Assembly (NCBI GenBank): GCA_014898415.1
Contig: RCTD01000009.1
Span: 248,001-312,000, forward strand
Reading direction: 5' to 3'
Origin: Stromatinia cepivora
Lineage: Eukaryota; Ascomycota; Leotiomycetes; Helotiales; Sclerotiniaceae
Length of the DNA: 64,000 nt
Made by a program: the position numbers and the translations under genes. Below the pieces are notes generated by a model. That model was not told where the DNA came from and searched no databases. It saw nothing but the letters and a program-made list of their open reading frames with translations. The first letter of the stretch is position 1, and each line of letters opens with the position of its first letter. Of this stretch, positions 34,777 through 46,351 are shown piece by piece.

Positions 34777-35345
34777 ACTTTCACACTAGGAGCGTGTGGA
34801 TTGCGGTCATTTTAGGGAAGCACGATTGGAAAATTTGATATTGGTAGTTTATGAACTTTTGTCATTTGAGGAAACTATGGCTGAAAACTTTGATACTAGT
34901 GATATATAAGGTTACAAACGTAGGTTGGCAATCATATCATGACACTCTTTGTACAGTTAACCAGTCGACATCAAATGTTATTATATGATTGAATCATATT
35001 TTGAGGATATATTTTGGGATATTGTTTGAGATTTTATAATCTATAATCTATAATCGATAGTTATATTATATAGTTTAATCATATATTTCATATTATCCAG
35101 GCCTTCGTTTGGAATATTGATATAATGAATGATAGTAGAACAAGCGATCGACTGATGTGATCTGGTAGTGTAAATTGATATAATTATTATTTCACGGTCT
35201 AGTAGTATTGGTGCATCGATTCCAGTCACTTTGAAAATCCAAATGATGATTTGGAGATTATGTATATAAACATCAACGCAATTTTATTAATGTATGTATA
35301 GCTATGGAAGAGCATATTAGCCAGTATACGTTTCCGCCGGCTGTA
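34777..35345. other. AT-rich intergenic segment
   Basis: Downstream of hexapeptide gene 2 and upstream of gene 1. Contains TATAATCTATAATC repeats near 35034-35060. No gene is seen. Confidence 0.4.
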
Positions 35346-36107
35346 CTAAGCCGTAGCACCATCTGCAACATTTTCTCTGACTATTTTCCCTTCTGTTATG
35401 GTGGCCTTGATTCCAACATGTACCCCACTTTCCACTATAGCATTTTTTCCTATTTGGGCTTCAGCTCCAATCATTGCGTCCTGCAGAACAATGGCGCTCT
35501 CTCCCAACACAACCTTTTTACCGAGCTTCACATTATTGCGAATCTCCGCATTATTGCAAACCTCCGTTCCATTTTCAATGTGTACCTTATTCCATATGTT
35601 TGCACCGCGGCCGATTTCAACGTTTGCTCCAATAACACAACATGTTCCTATCGAGACTCCGTCACCAATCGATGATCCTTCGCCTATTTCAGTTTCCATA
35701 TCGATTTCTGCACTTTTACCGATTTTGACGGATTTCCCGATACGCGCTGAGAACCCGATACGCGTATTTTTCGAAATTTTCACGTTCTCTTCGACGTTTG
35801 CCCAACTGTCGAGTCTTACGTTGGCTCCAAGGGTGACGTTTGCTTGGATATCATTATGCCCTTCAAGAATGCATCCACGTCTAATCTTAATCGGTCTGAA
35901 TACTCCATCAGTACTACATTTGTTGAAGAGTACCTCATTGCCGATCGTTGCGTCGCGGGAAATCATAATGAGTGGATGCAAGGGATGCTGACTTTTATAT
36001 AAATTATTAGTGATAAGAAATAACCATCTGACTAGGACTCAAAGGACTTACTCTTCAGCTGCCATTGCCTCATTTGTGGGGTGATTATCTTCTGAATTTT
36101 CTGACAT
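35346..36107 (-). CDS. hexapeptide-repeat (left-handed beta-helix) protein 2
   Basis: Exons 36052-36107 and 35346-35991, 60-nt intron (GTAAGT to AAAAG), 233 residues. The N-terminus MSENSEDNHPTNEAMAAED is acidic and disordered. From about residue 33 to the end the chain is one long hexad array (IGFSARIGKSVKIGKSAEI, VSIGTCCVIGANVEIGRGA and so on), about eight to nine coils, interrupted once by FNKCSTDGVFRPIKIRRG. That is longer than the usual acetyltransferase solenoid and has little outside it. It has no C-terminal helical domain of the LpxA/LpxD kind. It may be a structural or sugar-binding solenoid rather than an enzyme; this is inference. Confidence 0.75.
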
Positions 36108-37865
36108 GTTTGATGTAGCTGAGTAGTCGAGATTCAAGACTGTTCTTGTGTATATGCGAGGTGTTGTTGTTGAATGTTAAATATCTTTAAGTCAAAAAAG
36201 TGGTAAGTGGTAAGTGGATGTAAAAAGAAAAGAAGAAATGAAAAGCAAAGAGATTCTTCGTGCCCTTTTAAGCACACGTTGTGATTTTAAAAAATGATTC
36301 ATTTTGCCAAATCATTTTTGAACTTGATGTTTATGACTTCACATCCGTTCATTATTGACGAGTGGTTTCCAAATCATGCTTTTGATAAATGGCACGTCTC
36401 TGACTGTGAATTCACAATATCAACTAGCGACTTTTTAGAAGAGATTTTGAACATATTTAACAAGCGTGAATATCCAACCAAGCTATAAGTCTTACAAGAG
36501 GTAATCATGGAAAAGTTTTTGGTTGCTCATCGAACTCCATATCTCCATTCCACGTTATTCAACTCGCCTCCACCGCCTCCCATTCATCGAGCCGCCCTAA
36601 TCATCCTGCTTTTCAGGGTATTTGTATGGCTCAACAATATCGAGGATTAAATCTTCAACATATGATTTAAATCCAAACATATAATGCCACTGGATTAGTC
36701 AACCTTTGTTATGACCACAGTGACTTATTGTCCTCATGGACTTTCGAAAAAGCCTTGAAATTGGAGGCTCATTATCCCATTCAATATCGATCATGACGCA
36801 TTTGTATTTCTTTCGATTCAGCCGATAGCACCTGGCCATTTTACTCAATCCCAAATATTGAGCTATACCGGCCGATACTACTCATCGTCCTGCAGAGTCA
36901 AGAGAGAAGCACTTCGCATACGACAGGCATTGAAATGTCACAATTATCCTATGGAATGTGATTTTAACATTCTGAAATCCCAGACTGCAGTGCAAGTCGA
37001 AACAATGCGAACACCACATAAATTTACGAGTAAAATATGCCCAAGGGCTGTGCCTCTAGAACGGAATAATAAATATATTGGTGGTGAATTTGATGGTCTT
37101 CATTTTTGGCTTTCGGGCTAGAAATGAGAAGTATTGATTTTACTATCATCAGCAGTATCATTTTGCTGTTCCGCCGCGCAGCCTTTGAGTATCTTTCATT
37201 CCTAAATTCCCGAGGTATCTGAATATAGCTTAATATCGTAGGATAATTGTTATTCCAAACGACCTAATTATCTTGAAAGCATCAAATATTCCTGATGAAA
37301 ATAAAACCAGACAAAGCGAACACTTGAAATAGAATCATGGATTAAAAGTTTCTTCATCATTGACGATCAGCCAGATTATCGAAAACCTCATATGAAACTA
37401 TTCAGCCCAGAGTACTTACTCCGCTATTAGTATCCACATGAGCCAATTTCCAAATGCCAAGAAAAACGATTTGTAGACGTGAAAGACAACAGGTATGAAA
37501 GGACTACAAACAATCACCACACATCCAATTTGAAATAATGTCGAATTCCCGGATCAAATTCCGAGATCATGCCATATAATCACCTATTATTTTATAGTAG
37601 TACATGCCAAAAAAGGATAATAAGGTCATTCGTAATATAAGGATAGGGCTCTTCATTCAACCTAGTGATATGTGCGGACTAGATGCAACTGTTGAAGGAA
37701 ACCAAAAAAAACATCAACGATAAGTTCATCAAAATAACAATATTACATATTGGAGTTAGCAAACTCCAAATACTCCTCCTCCACCCACCCCCACTCCAAA
37801 AAATACCTATAGCAAAGAAACCAATATGTTGCCCAAATAAAAAAATGAATCAAATCAAGCAGTGT
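36108..37865. other. intergenic between hexapeptide genes 2 and 3
   Basis: Upstream promoter region of gene 2 and downstream flank of gene 3. ORFs at 36294-36488 and 36858-37121 show no family motif; 36600-37120 looks like a decayed coding stretch but I cannot name it. Confidence 0.4.
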
Positions 37866-38768
37866 TTACTTTGGTAACATAGCATTGTCATCAAGTCTCC
37901 TAATAACCTTGGCAGGTACACCACCAACAAGACAATCTGTATACACACAAAAGATGTAAGCGATATGATTCCCAAACACAATTAATCGCATGTGGTCGAA
38001 GCGCGCATAACAAATGACAAAGCGGAAAGACCGAAACAAGAAATGTGCAGTACTTACTTGCTTCAACATCCTTGACCACCACAGCTCCAGCTGCAACTGT
38101 CGATCCATTCCCAATAGTAACCCCTGCAACTATGATTGCCTTTCCACCAATCCAGCAATCGTTGCCAATAACTATTGGTTTCGCATATGAACCCATCTGG
38201 CTTTTTTCCCTGGATACAGCGTCAAGTTCATGCGTATCTGTGCATATACAGACGCCGGGTCCAATGAGTACACGGTCGCCGATCTGAACGGGCGCACTAT
38301 CAAAAATCGAGACGCTGTTATACCGTGCTTAGCAATTATCTTGTTTGGATATGATGGGTTGACCTACTCCCTGTTGATATACACACTTTTACCAATAAAG
38401 GTGTTGCAGCCCCAGGTACAGAATAATGGAGCCTCCATATTGGTATCAGGACCAAGTCTGCCAAATATAGTCTTGGCTACAGCCATTCGGCGATTCTTGA
38501 GGTCATCTAGAGTATCTTCGTCGCCGATGGAGGTGTCGTTGAACTTGAGTATTTTCCTACGAACATCAAGCTTGTATTTTGGCATGCAATCGGCTAGACA
38601 TGCCCTAAAACTAAACGCCAGGAAATTAGTAACCAGATTCGATGTCGACTGAACATGTACTGACTTCATTCCTGAGAGCATCTTCTTGAACTCATCACAC
38701 ATAGGCTTCGGTACGTCGGCACTTTCGACCATTTCTATCAAGTCTTGATTGAATTCTGCGGCCGCCAT
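37866..38768 (-). CDS. sugar O-acetyltransferase, NodL/LacA/maltose acetyltransferase type
   Basis: The third hexapeptide gene, with exons 38368-38768, 38058-38314 and 37866-37936 (introns 53 and 121 nt), 242 residues. The family transfers acetyl from acetyl-CoA to a sugar hydroxyl. The N-terminal helical Mac domain has EFKKMLSGM and CMPKYKLDVR. The solenoid has FIGKSVYIN, VQIGDRVLIGPGV, catalytic CTDTHELD (His matching the LacA active site), NDCWIGGKAIIVAGVTIGNG and the CoA-side VGGVPAKVIRRL. A 54-nt stretch (38611-38664, GTCAGT to TTTAG with an ACTAAT branch) could be an intron that keeps frame; removing it gives 224 residues. It is the only clearly enzymatic member of the cluster. Confidence 0.85.
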
Positions 38769-39286
38769 AATGTTGTTCCCTTTTGAAGCTGAGTAGAAAA
38801 AGAAAAGACATTTTCAAGGTTTAAGAAGGCACTGCAGAGGAACCAAAGTGAATCACACCCATGTACTATACCGCGGATTTAAATGGTGTGACTGTTTGGA
38901 TAAGAAAGCAGTCTATTTTCCATTCCAATTTTAAGCTGATGAGAAGAACCGTGCTGGTGAATCAATATCAGAACACTAACCCGGACTCTGAATACTGAGA
39001 TAGCTGAGAAGTAAAGCCACTTGGCGTAGAATATGTCGATCCTATAATAAAAAGAGGATCTAATGTATTCGTGAATCACAAATTTGGAGATTTCTCTCGT
39101 ACGACTCTTCGAAAACAAAAATATAACTGGTGTGACCAACCTTGGGTATGATGTGTGTGATGTGTGTGAGCAACTCTAAAGAAGAAAATAAATCATTGCA
39201 GATTGAAATGGAGGTGATATTTTCCTGACCCAATACCAATGCGTAGAGCCGAGTGTTCCCCTAGACGCCAAATCGGGAGCTATTCT
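38769..39286. other. promoter of the acetyltransferase and 3' flank of MTFP1
   Basis: 518 bases with no ORF of interest; GATGTGTGTGATGTGTGTGAG repeat at 39149-39169. Confidence 0.45.
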
Positions 39287-40372
39287 TTATAATTCCTTTT
39301 CCTTCTTCACCTTTTTCTCAGGTCGCTCCAACAAATGTTCCCGACCAGTAACGGGTGCATTACCGACGGCAGACTTACCACCGAAAGTCTCAAAACCTTT
39401 GTGGAACACAAATTCAACTGCTTCCTCGACAGGCTTGTCAAACAAGAATGGTAAAGCGGGTACAGCTGCTAGTCCCAAACCTATTGGACCCCATGTTCTG
39501 ACCTTTACGTTTTTAACATTTCTCATATATTTACCGGAATACCGCACAATGGAATGAATGGTAAAGGCGGGTAGACCTGGTCGCATTAGTGACGGTTCAT
39601 TCATAGAACTTTCTTCGTATCATGTAACGGCACAAATGTGGCAAAGAATGCACCTACCCATAGAAGCGATTCCTTGAAATAGGGCTCGTTGTGCCATCAC
39701 TGTCCGATAATCTTCCAGTGGTGCTACTTGATGAGGTTTTAGTGACACCCCCACATCATTGGCGACTATCTTAAGATCCGTCTTTGCATCATTGTATCGA
39801 TCGTGCATTGCTTCACGCGGAAGCTCCGGGTGCAAAACCTCCTGATTCCTGCAGTACGCCTTGTATCCCTCATGTGTGACATCACCAATAAGGTAGGCCC
39901 ATGAAACACCATAAGCTGCTCGAACCCAATTCGGATGAGCTACCGGTCGGAAAGACTCCCCGATATCTGATGTATAAGCTACATATCGTTGCGCGGATAA
40001 TAGGGCTATCAAAGGTATGAGCCAAAGTCCTAATCCTAGCTGCCGTGGAAAATAACTGACCTGTTCGGATTCGGGAAGCATATGCCGCGTATCGAATATT
40101 GCTATCGGTGGTTTGAGGAGCACTGTGCCAACATAATTAGCATATTGTAATGAAGCGTAGTGGCTGAAGAGCTCGTGTAAAACTTAAGTGAGAGAGGAGA
40201 GCTCAGACAACAGTCGCATAAACACATACTATCCATCGTAGAGCTCATCATAGAAGTTCTCATCCTTGTCCGCTTTGTCCACAAGTTTTTGGAGTCCAGC
40301 AGGAAGCTTTTCCACGTCAGGTAAACCTGTTGGAGGTGGACCTCGAGAGTTATTGTTATCCTTTCCAGCCAT
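39287..40372 (-). CDS. mitochondrial fission process protein 1 (MTFP1/MTP18 family)
   Basis: An inner-membrane protein that promotes mitochondrial division in animals. Exons 40230-40372, 40061-40122, 39658-39978 and 39287-39576 give 271 residues with all junctions in frame. Conserved parts: SNIRYAAYASRIRTAYTSDI across junction 2, GESFRPVAHPNWVRAAYGVS, WAYLIGDVTHEGYKAY, a middle insert (about 100-150), QRALFQGIASMGLPAFTIHS across junction 3, and WGPIGLGLAAVPALPFLFD near the end with the acidic PVEEAVEFVF. Three to four hydrophobic segments fit the family. A Lys/Glu-rich tail closes the chain. It is divergent from ATP19, another mitochondrial inner-membrane gene. Confidence 0.9.
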
Positions 40373-40876
40373 TCTGTTCTAGTGTTGACACGATTGAGTT
40401 AAAAACAGTAAATGATGTACTCCAGAAAGCAGGTAGGTAGCTATTTTACAAGAAGATACGTTGTATAATTGGAAATATCGAATGCTATGTTCTTCTGTCG
40501 CATTCCTAGCTTCCTTTATTTAACCTTAACCTCGGACGGAAGAACTATTGAAGTTATTACCCGGTTGTCTCGTATGGGTACTGACCTGGGGAAATGATGA
40601 TATCCACGAGTGGGGGATTGATTTGTTCCTGGAATAGATCCTGTACAACTAGACACTAAAAGGTGGAGTGGAAGTGGAGCCTTTTGCTCTCTTTCTCACC
40701 GGCATCTCGGGACCTTTCGGTGGGCGCTTGCGCTTAAATCGCCTAGCTTATAAATTGTTTGTATGGAAAGCTCCAATTCAATCCAAACTGTACCGATATC
40801 AACCACTATCTCCAACCCGTCACCACGACCCCATCCGAACAATTATCGATTTAGTCGAATCCTTAAACTCGTCAAA
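40373..40876. promoter_or_regulatory. bidirectional promoter of MTFP1 and ATP19
   Basis: 504 bases separate the two start codons. TTCCTTTATTTAACCTTAACC near 40511 and a CT-rich leader near 40800 are visible. No known operator is recognised. Confidence 0.5.
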
Positions 40877-41311
40877 ATGGTTTCTTACTATCAAATTGCC
40901 GGAAAGCAAGTTGGCTCTCACTACGTACGTAGCTCCTTCCAAAATCCCCTCTGCTCAAATTCTTTAATTTTTCCTTGATGCAATTGAATGAGTTACGCTT
41001 GAGTACAACGAGGACTCGTGCTGACAGAAATGATAATATTAGTTAGCCATGGCAGTTCTCGGTTCGATGGCTGGGCTCGTCACTTTTTCCACTCGTGGTG
41101 GATCTGCTGCGAAGGATTCAACTCCACCAATTAACGCCAAAAGTCCAGATGAGGAGAAATACATCAAGTAGGTTCAGTGAGAGGATCTGTTGAGTTAACA
41201 GATGTGTACAATTTGCATGATCTGACATCTGCTAGGGAATTCATGGCAAGCATCGAAGGAGGCAAGAGTGGAAACAACGTAGACATGACCAAGAAGGATG
41301 CAGGAAGATAA
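40877..41311 (+). CDS. ATP19: ATP synthase subunit K (Atp19)
   Basis: Exons 40877-40924, 41043-41167 and 41236-41311 give 82 residues, matching the small size of fungal subunit k. This supernumerary Fo subunit helps ATP synthase dimers in yeast. It begins MVSYYQIAGKQVGSHYLAMA, a family signature split by intron 1 (GTACGT to TTAG). One hydrophobic segment (LAMAVLGSMAGLVTF) is the membrane helix, followed by a charged matrix tail with SPDEEKYIKEFM, the conserved DEE-x-x-I motif. Intron 2 (GTAGGT to CTAG) sits inside that motif. Confidence 0.9.
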
Positions 41312-43224
41312 AGGATATATGATAAATTGAACGAGGCGTTGGAATTTCTTGCCAACGGACTACGCAGCTTCGGGTGTAAATATAGAACGCGGTCATGAAT
41401 GCATCAACCTAAGCAGACACCATGTTAGACCCGAATTTCACGTCTTTCCTGATATCCCGTAACCTAATCTCTACACCAATTACTACTAATTAGTTCTCGA
41501 GTGAAGGGTGGGATATTCGTTTACATCTAAGGAAACATCGCTATTGCGACGGAAAGGCCTACGCTTTTACTGTCATTCATTGGATACTTTCTTTCCAAGT
41601 TTTAGTGGCTTTCATATTGTATATCTAATCAGCTCTTCAAAGTCTTCCACAAGTCTTCCTCATTTATAGATTTGGAGCATCGATACGAAGCATCGAATTG
41701 AAGTTATATACCCTTACTTTGAGCATATTCGTACTAAATTTCCATTCAATATCTCACTATTCATTTTCATTCTCTAATATAAATATTGAAAGTTGGACTC
41801 CCGAATGACTTGGTAATTAAATTAGATTATACAAGTTTGTATATCCCCCCCCCTTTTTTATTCTAGATTATACACTGCTCTAGTATACACTTGTTGTTGA
41901 AGGGCGACAAGAGAAACAAAAATAATGCTACTCTCAACCCCTCTGCTTAAGTTTGAATTTAGTCAACATTTCAACCAACTAATAACCACCAACTGCTTCC
42001 CCTAGATTATGTTATAAATATCAAAGTATTCACGTCATTGTCAAATCCAACCTATCAACCCATCCACATGCCAAGATCTACACAGCCTCAACAAGACAAA
42101 TATTTCAATCAAGGTCAAAACTATGAGTCCAGCTAGTTCCAACTCATCCTCACTGTTTGTTAGCAGATTACAAGTCAACTTTAAGTAATGTAATTGTGGT
42201 CTAGCGACCTTGTTCCATCCTGAGACCGAGTGGAAAATCCCCTATTATTGACATGTAAGTACTGAGGGTTTGCCGATTATACAACGATAGTAGAAATTTG
42301 TGGCCTTTAGATCTAGACAAATTTGTTGATACACATGTTTTCTGTTGATATGCATGTTCTAGACCAAGTGTGAAAAACTACTTCAAATATCAATCCCATA
42401 TAAAAAATCGATCTGTCTTTTGTATAAAAGAACTGCAAGTCCATACCAAAATTGATATCATCATCATACTCCCAATCAAAACTTGACTTTAACTTATCTA
42501 CAACACCTATAGTATACGACTATTCTTCTCTCAACTTATCTCGCACACCGTTGTCACCGCCAGCGTATCTCACATCTCATTCCATATCTATTATATCAAT
42601 CCATCCTCTCAATACCGCAACAACTGACCACTGTCACATAGCTGTGGATGGTGTCATAACATCCGTCTAAGCACAATGCTCTCAATGAAAACCTCCCGCT
42701 TTCCTTCATATACCTCTTTGACTTGATGATCAATAGGTCCAATACCACTAAGCAAAGGCAAAGTAAGTATAGGCATTCCCAGTGGCAGAGGCTATGAAAA
42801 TGCGGCAGCCATCATCCCACAACATTGATCATAGTATTCTAAAGCAAGAAACCGGCAGCACTTATAGGTAGTCTAAGCATGTATACTCTCATTGGCTAAG
42901 CCTTGGTATCTTCTTAGGGCTATAGCAGAAAAGCTACACGAAGAACACGCGTACATCGTCACGGGCCGAGCTGGCGGCCAATACATCAATGACGATATCT
43001 GAAGATGCAGGTGATGATACCAATCCCACCAAGATCAATGACGGCAGAACTATTCAACAAGAGTATTAATAAGCTTGAAGGAATCAGTTGTGGCAGACAG
43101 GCCTTTGATAACTAATACTAGGATACCTCACGCTCCTCGGAAACCTACAACCATGTTTTATCTTTAGTCAGTACCCTGTGTTTACACGTGTTAATGAGCT
43201 GCGGCAGCTAATCAAATTCAAGGA
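41312..43224. other. intergenic, no supported gene
   Basis: 3' flank of ATP19, then 1.5 kb of mixed sequence with many short ORFs and no domain motif. I see no RNA gene or repeat array. Confidence 0.4.
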
Positions 43225-43905
43225 ATGATCAGGGGACCGAGTATTAAAATAATCGTGGGGCCAGAAAAGCAATCTTCTGACTTCCCGAAAGAACTTCTAT
43301 CACACTATTCAGCAGTCTTTGGTCAATGTTTTAACGGAGGATTTAAGGAGAATCAAACGCAAGAGCCGGAATTGGCCGAAGATAACATGGAAGATTTTGA
43401 GATTTCGGTAGAGTATGTATTCCATCACATCTTCGATAATGAGCTTTCCATTTCGTAATGGGGTGAGAAAATGATTGAGCACTGTCTTTCTTTCTTTCTT
43501 TCTTGGAATACGCAGGCAAATACGGTCTGGGTGAGCTTAGGAATATTTATATAACTCCATTCGCTATGCTCTAGAAACGTTTGACTTGTAGATCTTTGAG
43601 CCCGAGTATATTGAAATGGCTTTTTCCTTGACGAAAGATAAGCATATGTCTCCGAGGACTCATGTTGGAGCTGTGTTGGTATTCCAGGGAACATCAAGAT
43701 TATGGTGAGCTAAGAGAGCGACATTCGCAAAGCAGGAGAAGGAGGTTGAAGGATTTGAAGCAGTAATCTGTCGCGAGCTCAGGAGATCAAAGCTCAGTAT
43801 GAGAGCCCTTCTAATCCTGGGCAGACGGTGTATTCCAGCAAATGTTAAAAATGTGGTGGAAAACAACGTTAGCAGGAAAGGTATACAGTTAACGAAAAGT
43901 TGAGA
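43225..43905 (+). pseudogene. BTB/POZ protein remnant
   Basis: ATG 43225 starts a BTB-like fold: IKIIVGPEKQSSDFPKELL, SHYSAVFGQCFNGGFKE, then an acidic E/D stretch and FEISVEYVF. After a likely intron (GTGAGA to GCAG, 43467-43516) the expected KYGLGELRN follows. The frame then breaks near 43555, and two stops interrupt the next coding-like frame: TAG between ETFDL and IFEPEYIEMAF, and TGA before AKRATFAKQ. The later stretch (KEVEGFEAVICRELRRS) matches the usual C-terminal helix of fungal BTB proteins. Two stops plus a shift indicate decay. Fungal BTB families are large, so loss of one copy is unremarkable. Confidence 0.65.
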
Positions 43906-44898
43906 AATTCTACCCATGCATGACAAGTTAAATTGCTAAAGAAAATCACTTTATAATATTGGAGACCACGGCAATGTATGTACTGCAAGCGATGAACAGA
44001 GTTTGGTGTCTCGAGGAATTGAGAAGATAACCAGTTTCAGGTGCTTCTGGAGAAGGGGGGTGAGATTTCATTCTAATGTGTTTGATACATCTAACAGTTA
44101 AAAATATGGCATTCTTGATCGATACTTTTCTGGACATTAAGAGATTCTGTTTCTCTTTCCATCTAATTACTTAGATTAATCATCATGATACAAAATAGGA
44201 CTAAACTAAAACCGTGTGGAAAATTTTGATGGCCTCAAGATGGGGGCAGAGACTCTTACAGCACCCAAAGTCCGGACATTTTGTATTTCTTATAGCTGAA
44301 TTAATGCGGGTATACAAACTATATTCGGTATATCTATATCCAATCTATGATGATTTGCAATGTAGAGATGCTCAATCGTAATAAATACTGACTCCTGGCC
44401 CAATTACGGCATTCCACCCTCTTGAAACCCCGAATTCTTTGGATGCGGCGGCCATAAAAAACATAATTTATAGTAAGAAAGACAACTCCGCCGGCATCTA
44501 ATTTAAAAATGGGCAAAAATAGTGTTCATATCTAGACCATAAGTTGCCATTTGCTGAGGATGCGCCTATTCACGCTGCAGTATAAACCTCAATTGGTGAT
44601 TGTTCTCTGCACAAATGATGAATTTGTAATTATTCACGGCCGTAATGGACCCGTTCGTTCAAACCTTGAGCAAAAACCGAGCCGTAGGGCCAGAACTATA
44701 GAACTAGCTCCCCCTCTAGCCTGCCACCACCACCTTCTTATGACACCACCACTTTATTAAAAAAAAAAAGAACATTTTACATCCTTTGCAAATACCGCTT
44801 CCCAAACTCCAAAAAGTGGTACAAAGTCTTACGCAGTGGTAATAAATTCGACAACATCATTTAGGAACCAGCAATCGACATAAGATTGGCAAAACAAT
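43906..44898. other. intergenic, no supported gene
   Basis: Flank of the BTB remnant and upstream region of the next small gene. A poly-A run of 12 occurs at 44758-44769. Nothing else is seen. Confidence 0.4.
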
Positions 44899-45166
44899 AT
44901 GCCTTACTACTCAAGCATCAGTGACACAATGTGGATGTGCTGCCATAAACTGTCACAAAGATATCAAGGAGTGAGTCTCCTCTTTAAAAATCCTAACAGC
45001 CCGACCAAATGCTAACTTGCTATTCGAGTGCGGTACACGCAACAAGATGAAGTTGAAGAAATGCGAGAAATGTGCTCACGAAAAGTGCAATAAATGTACG
45101 GTGATGACACTGGAGATGATCGCAAAGAATATCGAGGAAGCAACGGAATATATGAAGTCACAATGA
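44899..45166 (+). CDS. very small CxxC protein, second copy of the type
   Basis: Exons 44899-44970 and 45029-45166 (58-nt intron, GTGAGT donor, TGCTAAC branch, CGAG acceptor) encode 69 residues. The N-terminal exon carries MWMCCHK; the second starts CGTRNK and holds KKCEKCAHEKCNKC, the same C-x2-C-x-H-x2-C-x2-C spacing as the gene at 4583-5147. The intron again lies between the WxCC box and the CxxC block. The C-terminal helix (LEMIAKNIEEATEYMKS) is acidic. Part of this exon is repeated downstream. The intron and cysteine pattern make a real gene likely despite its size. Confidence 0.5.
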
Positions 45167-45230
45167 AAACTTGACATATTTCAGCTGGTCGAAAAGGAAA
45201 ATGATATCTAAAGGAAGTTCCGGGCACATG
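45115..45230. repeat. imperfect direct duplication, copy 1
   Basis: Covers the end of the CxxC gene and its 3' flank (GATCGCAAAGAATATCGAGG to GTTCCGGGCACAT). A diverged copy lies at about 45296-45401. Confidence 0.6.
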
Positions 45231-45295
45231 TCGACGAATGGACGGCGAGGTTTCCGTGTACGATCGGAGACATTTAGAATGTTGAACGGCGGCGG

Positions 45296-45401
45296 ATGTT
45301 CGCGAAGAATTATAAGGGAAGCAACAGGATATATGAAGGCGCAATGAGGAAGTCCCGCACTTCAGTGGTCGAAATAATATCTGGGGGAATGCTGGGCACA
45401 T
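45296..45401. repeat. imperfect direct duplication, copy 2
   Basis: GTTCGCGAAGAATTATAAGG, then GGAAGCAACAGGATATATGA, TCAGTGGTCGAAATAATATC and GCTGGGCACAT follow copy 1 in order, with small deletions. It lacks the cysteine-coding part, so it is not a gene copy. Confidence 0.6.
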
Positions 45402-45685
45402 ATTTTTGCGTCTGCACTCACAGACCAATATTTAGCAGGAACAGAGCTTCTTACCTGTACTGAATATAATTCAATCTTTAAAACATTTTTAGATCTTCAA
45501 CCTTCCAACTTTGCGCATACACCGTGACGATAGTCTCTTTGCTATGGTTTGACAAGATTGTACCATTATTCGAACCATCGTTAATGATACTTTTGAATTA
45601 CATCGAATCGCGCGAAATTTACATTCGGGCTATGCATGATATCCTCACACCAGAAAGAGCGCGCATTTGTTGCAAATCAAACACC
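45402..45685. other. 3' flank of EMC4
   Basis: Short convergent spacer; only shadow ORFs. Confidence 0.4.
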
Positions 45686-46351
45686 TCAAAACGCTGGTAT
45701 AGCTCGCTCTAGAGGATCTCTTGCTGTTTCCCATGCCAACCAATCCGATCTTGTAGTCCTGTAGAGCCATTAGCAATTGATCTCCGAGCCATCGGACAAG
45801 TAACTTACGGTAATAAGCCCATTCCATTGATCTTCCATATTCCTAACGCCAAAGCTATTATTTGACACGCAACATATGCCAATTTTACTACGCCCAATTT
45901 CCCTCTTGTTCCTTCACTCTCAAAACGTTCGAATGCTTGATTCGTTGCCATTAGTCCCATCAAAGGATTTTTGAACGCCATAACCACCATCATAATGGAG
46001 AAGATTTGGAGAGAATTTCCCGACATATACATCATAATCGCAGTCATTGGAAGTTGTTTGACAGGTGCAAGAGCCACTTCCCATGCCTTCTTGAGCTTAA
46101 GAGTGTCCATTTCAGCGGGAGTGGGAGCTTGTCGTGGAGCTTTGGTGGTTTGTTTCTGAAAGAACACGAACGTCAGCAGATGATCCATAGATAAATGGGC
46201 GAAAATAACATACTCGGCTTGAAGATGAGGATGCTGTATATCCTGGAGGATCTGGAATACCTGCGGATTTTGGTTTCGATATTGGTGGAGTATTGAGATC
46301 TATGACCCATGGAGGGGGAGGGGGGGGTGGTAAAATCGTGGTCGTGGCCAT
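45686..46351 (-). CDS. EMC4: ER membrane protein complex subunit 4
   Basis: Emc4 is part of the EMC insertase that places tail-anchored and multipass proteins in the ER membrane. Exons 46214-46351, 45809-46155 and 45686-45758 give 185 residues. A proline run near the start (ILPPPPPPPWVIDL) precedes the linker; after junction 1 comes KLKKAWEVALAPVKQLPM, typical of the family. Two hydrophobic helices follow: TAIMMYMSGNSLQIFSIMMV and VKLAYVACQIIALALGIW. Junction 2 yields GLLPTTRSDWLAWE, the conserved C-terminal end. Introns are 58 and 50 nt, canonical. It is divergent from AP-1 beta. Confidence 0.93.

Noticed and set aside
30491..38768. Secondary-metabolite gene cluster
   Set aside because: A reductase, an acetyltransferase and solenoid proteins are near each other, but no PKS, NRPS, terpene synthase, P450 or pathway regulator is present.
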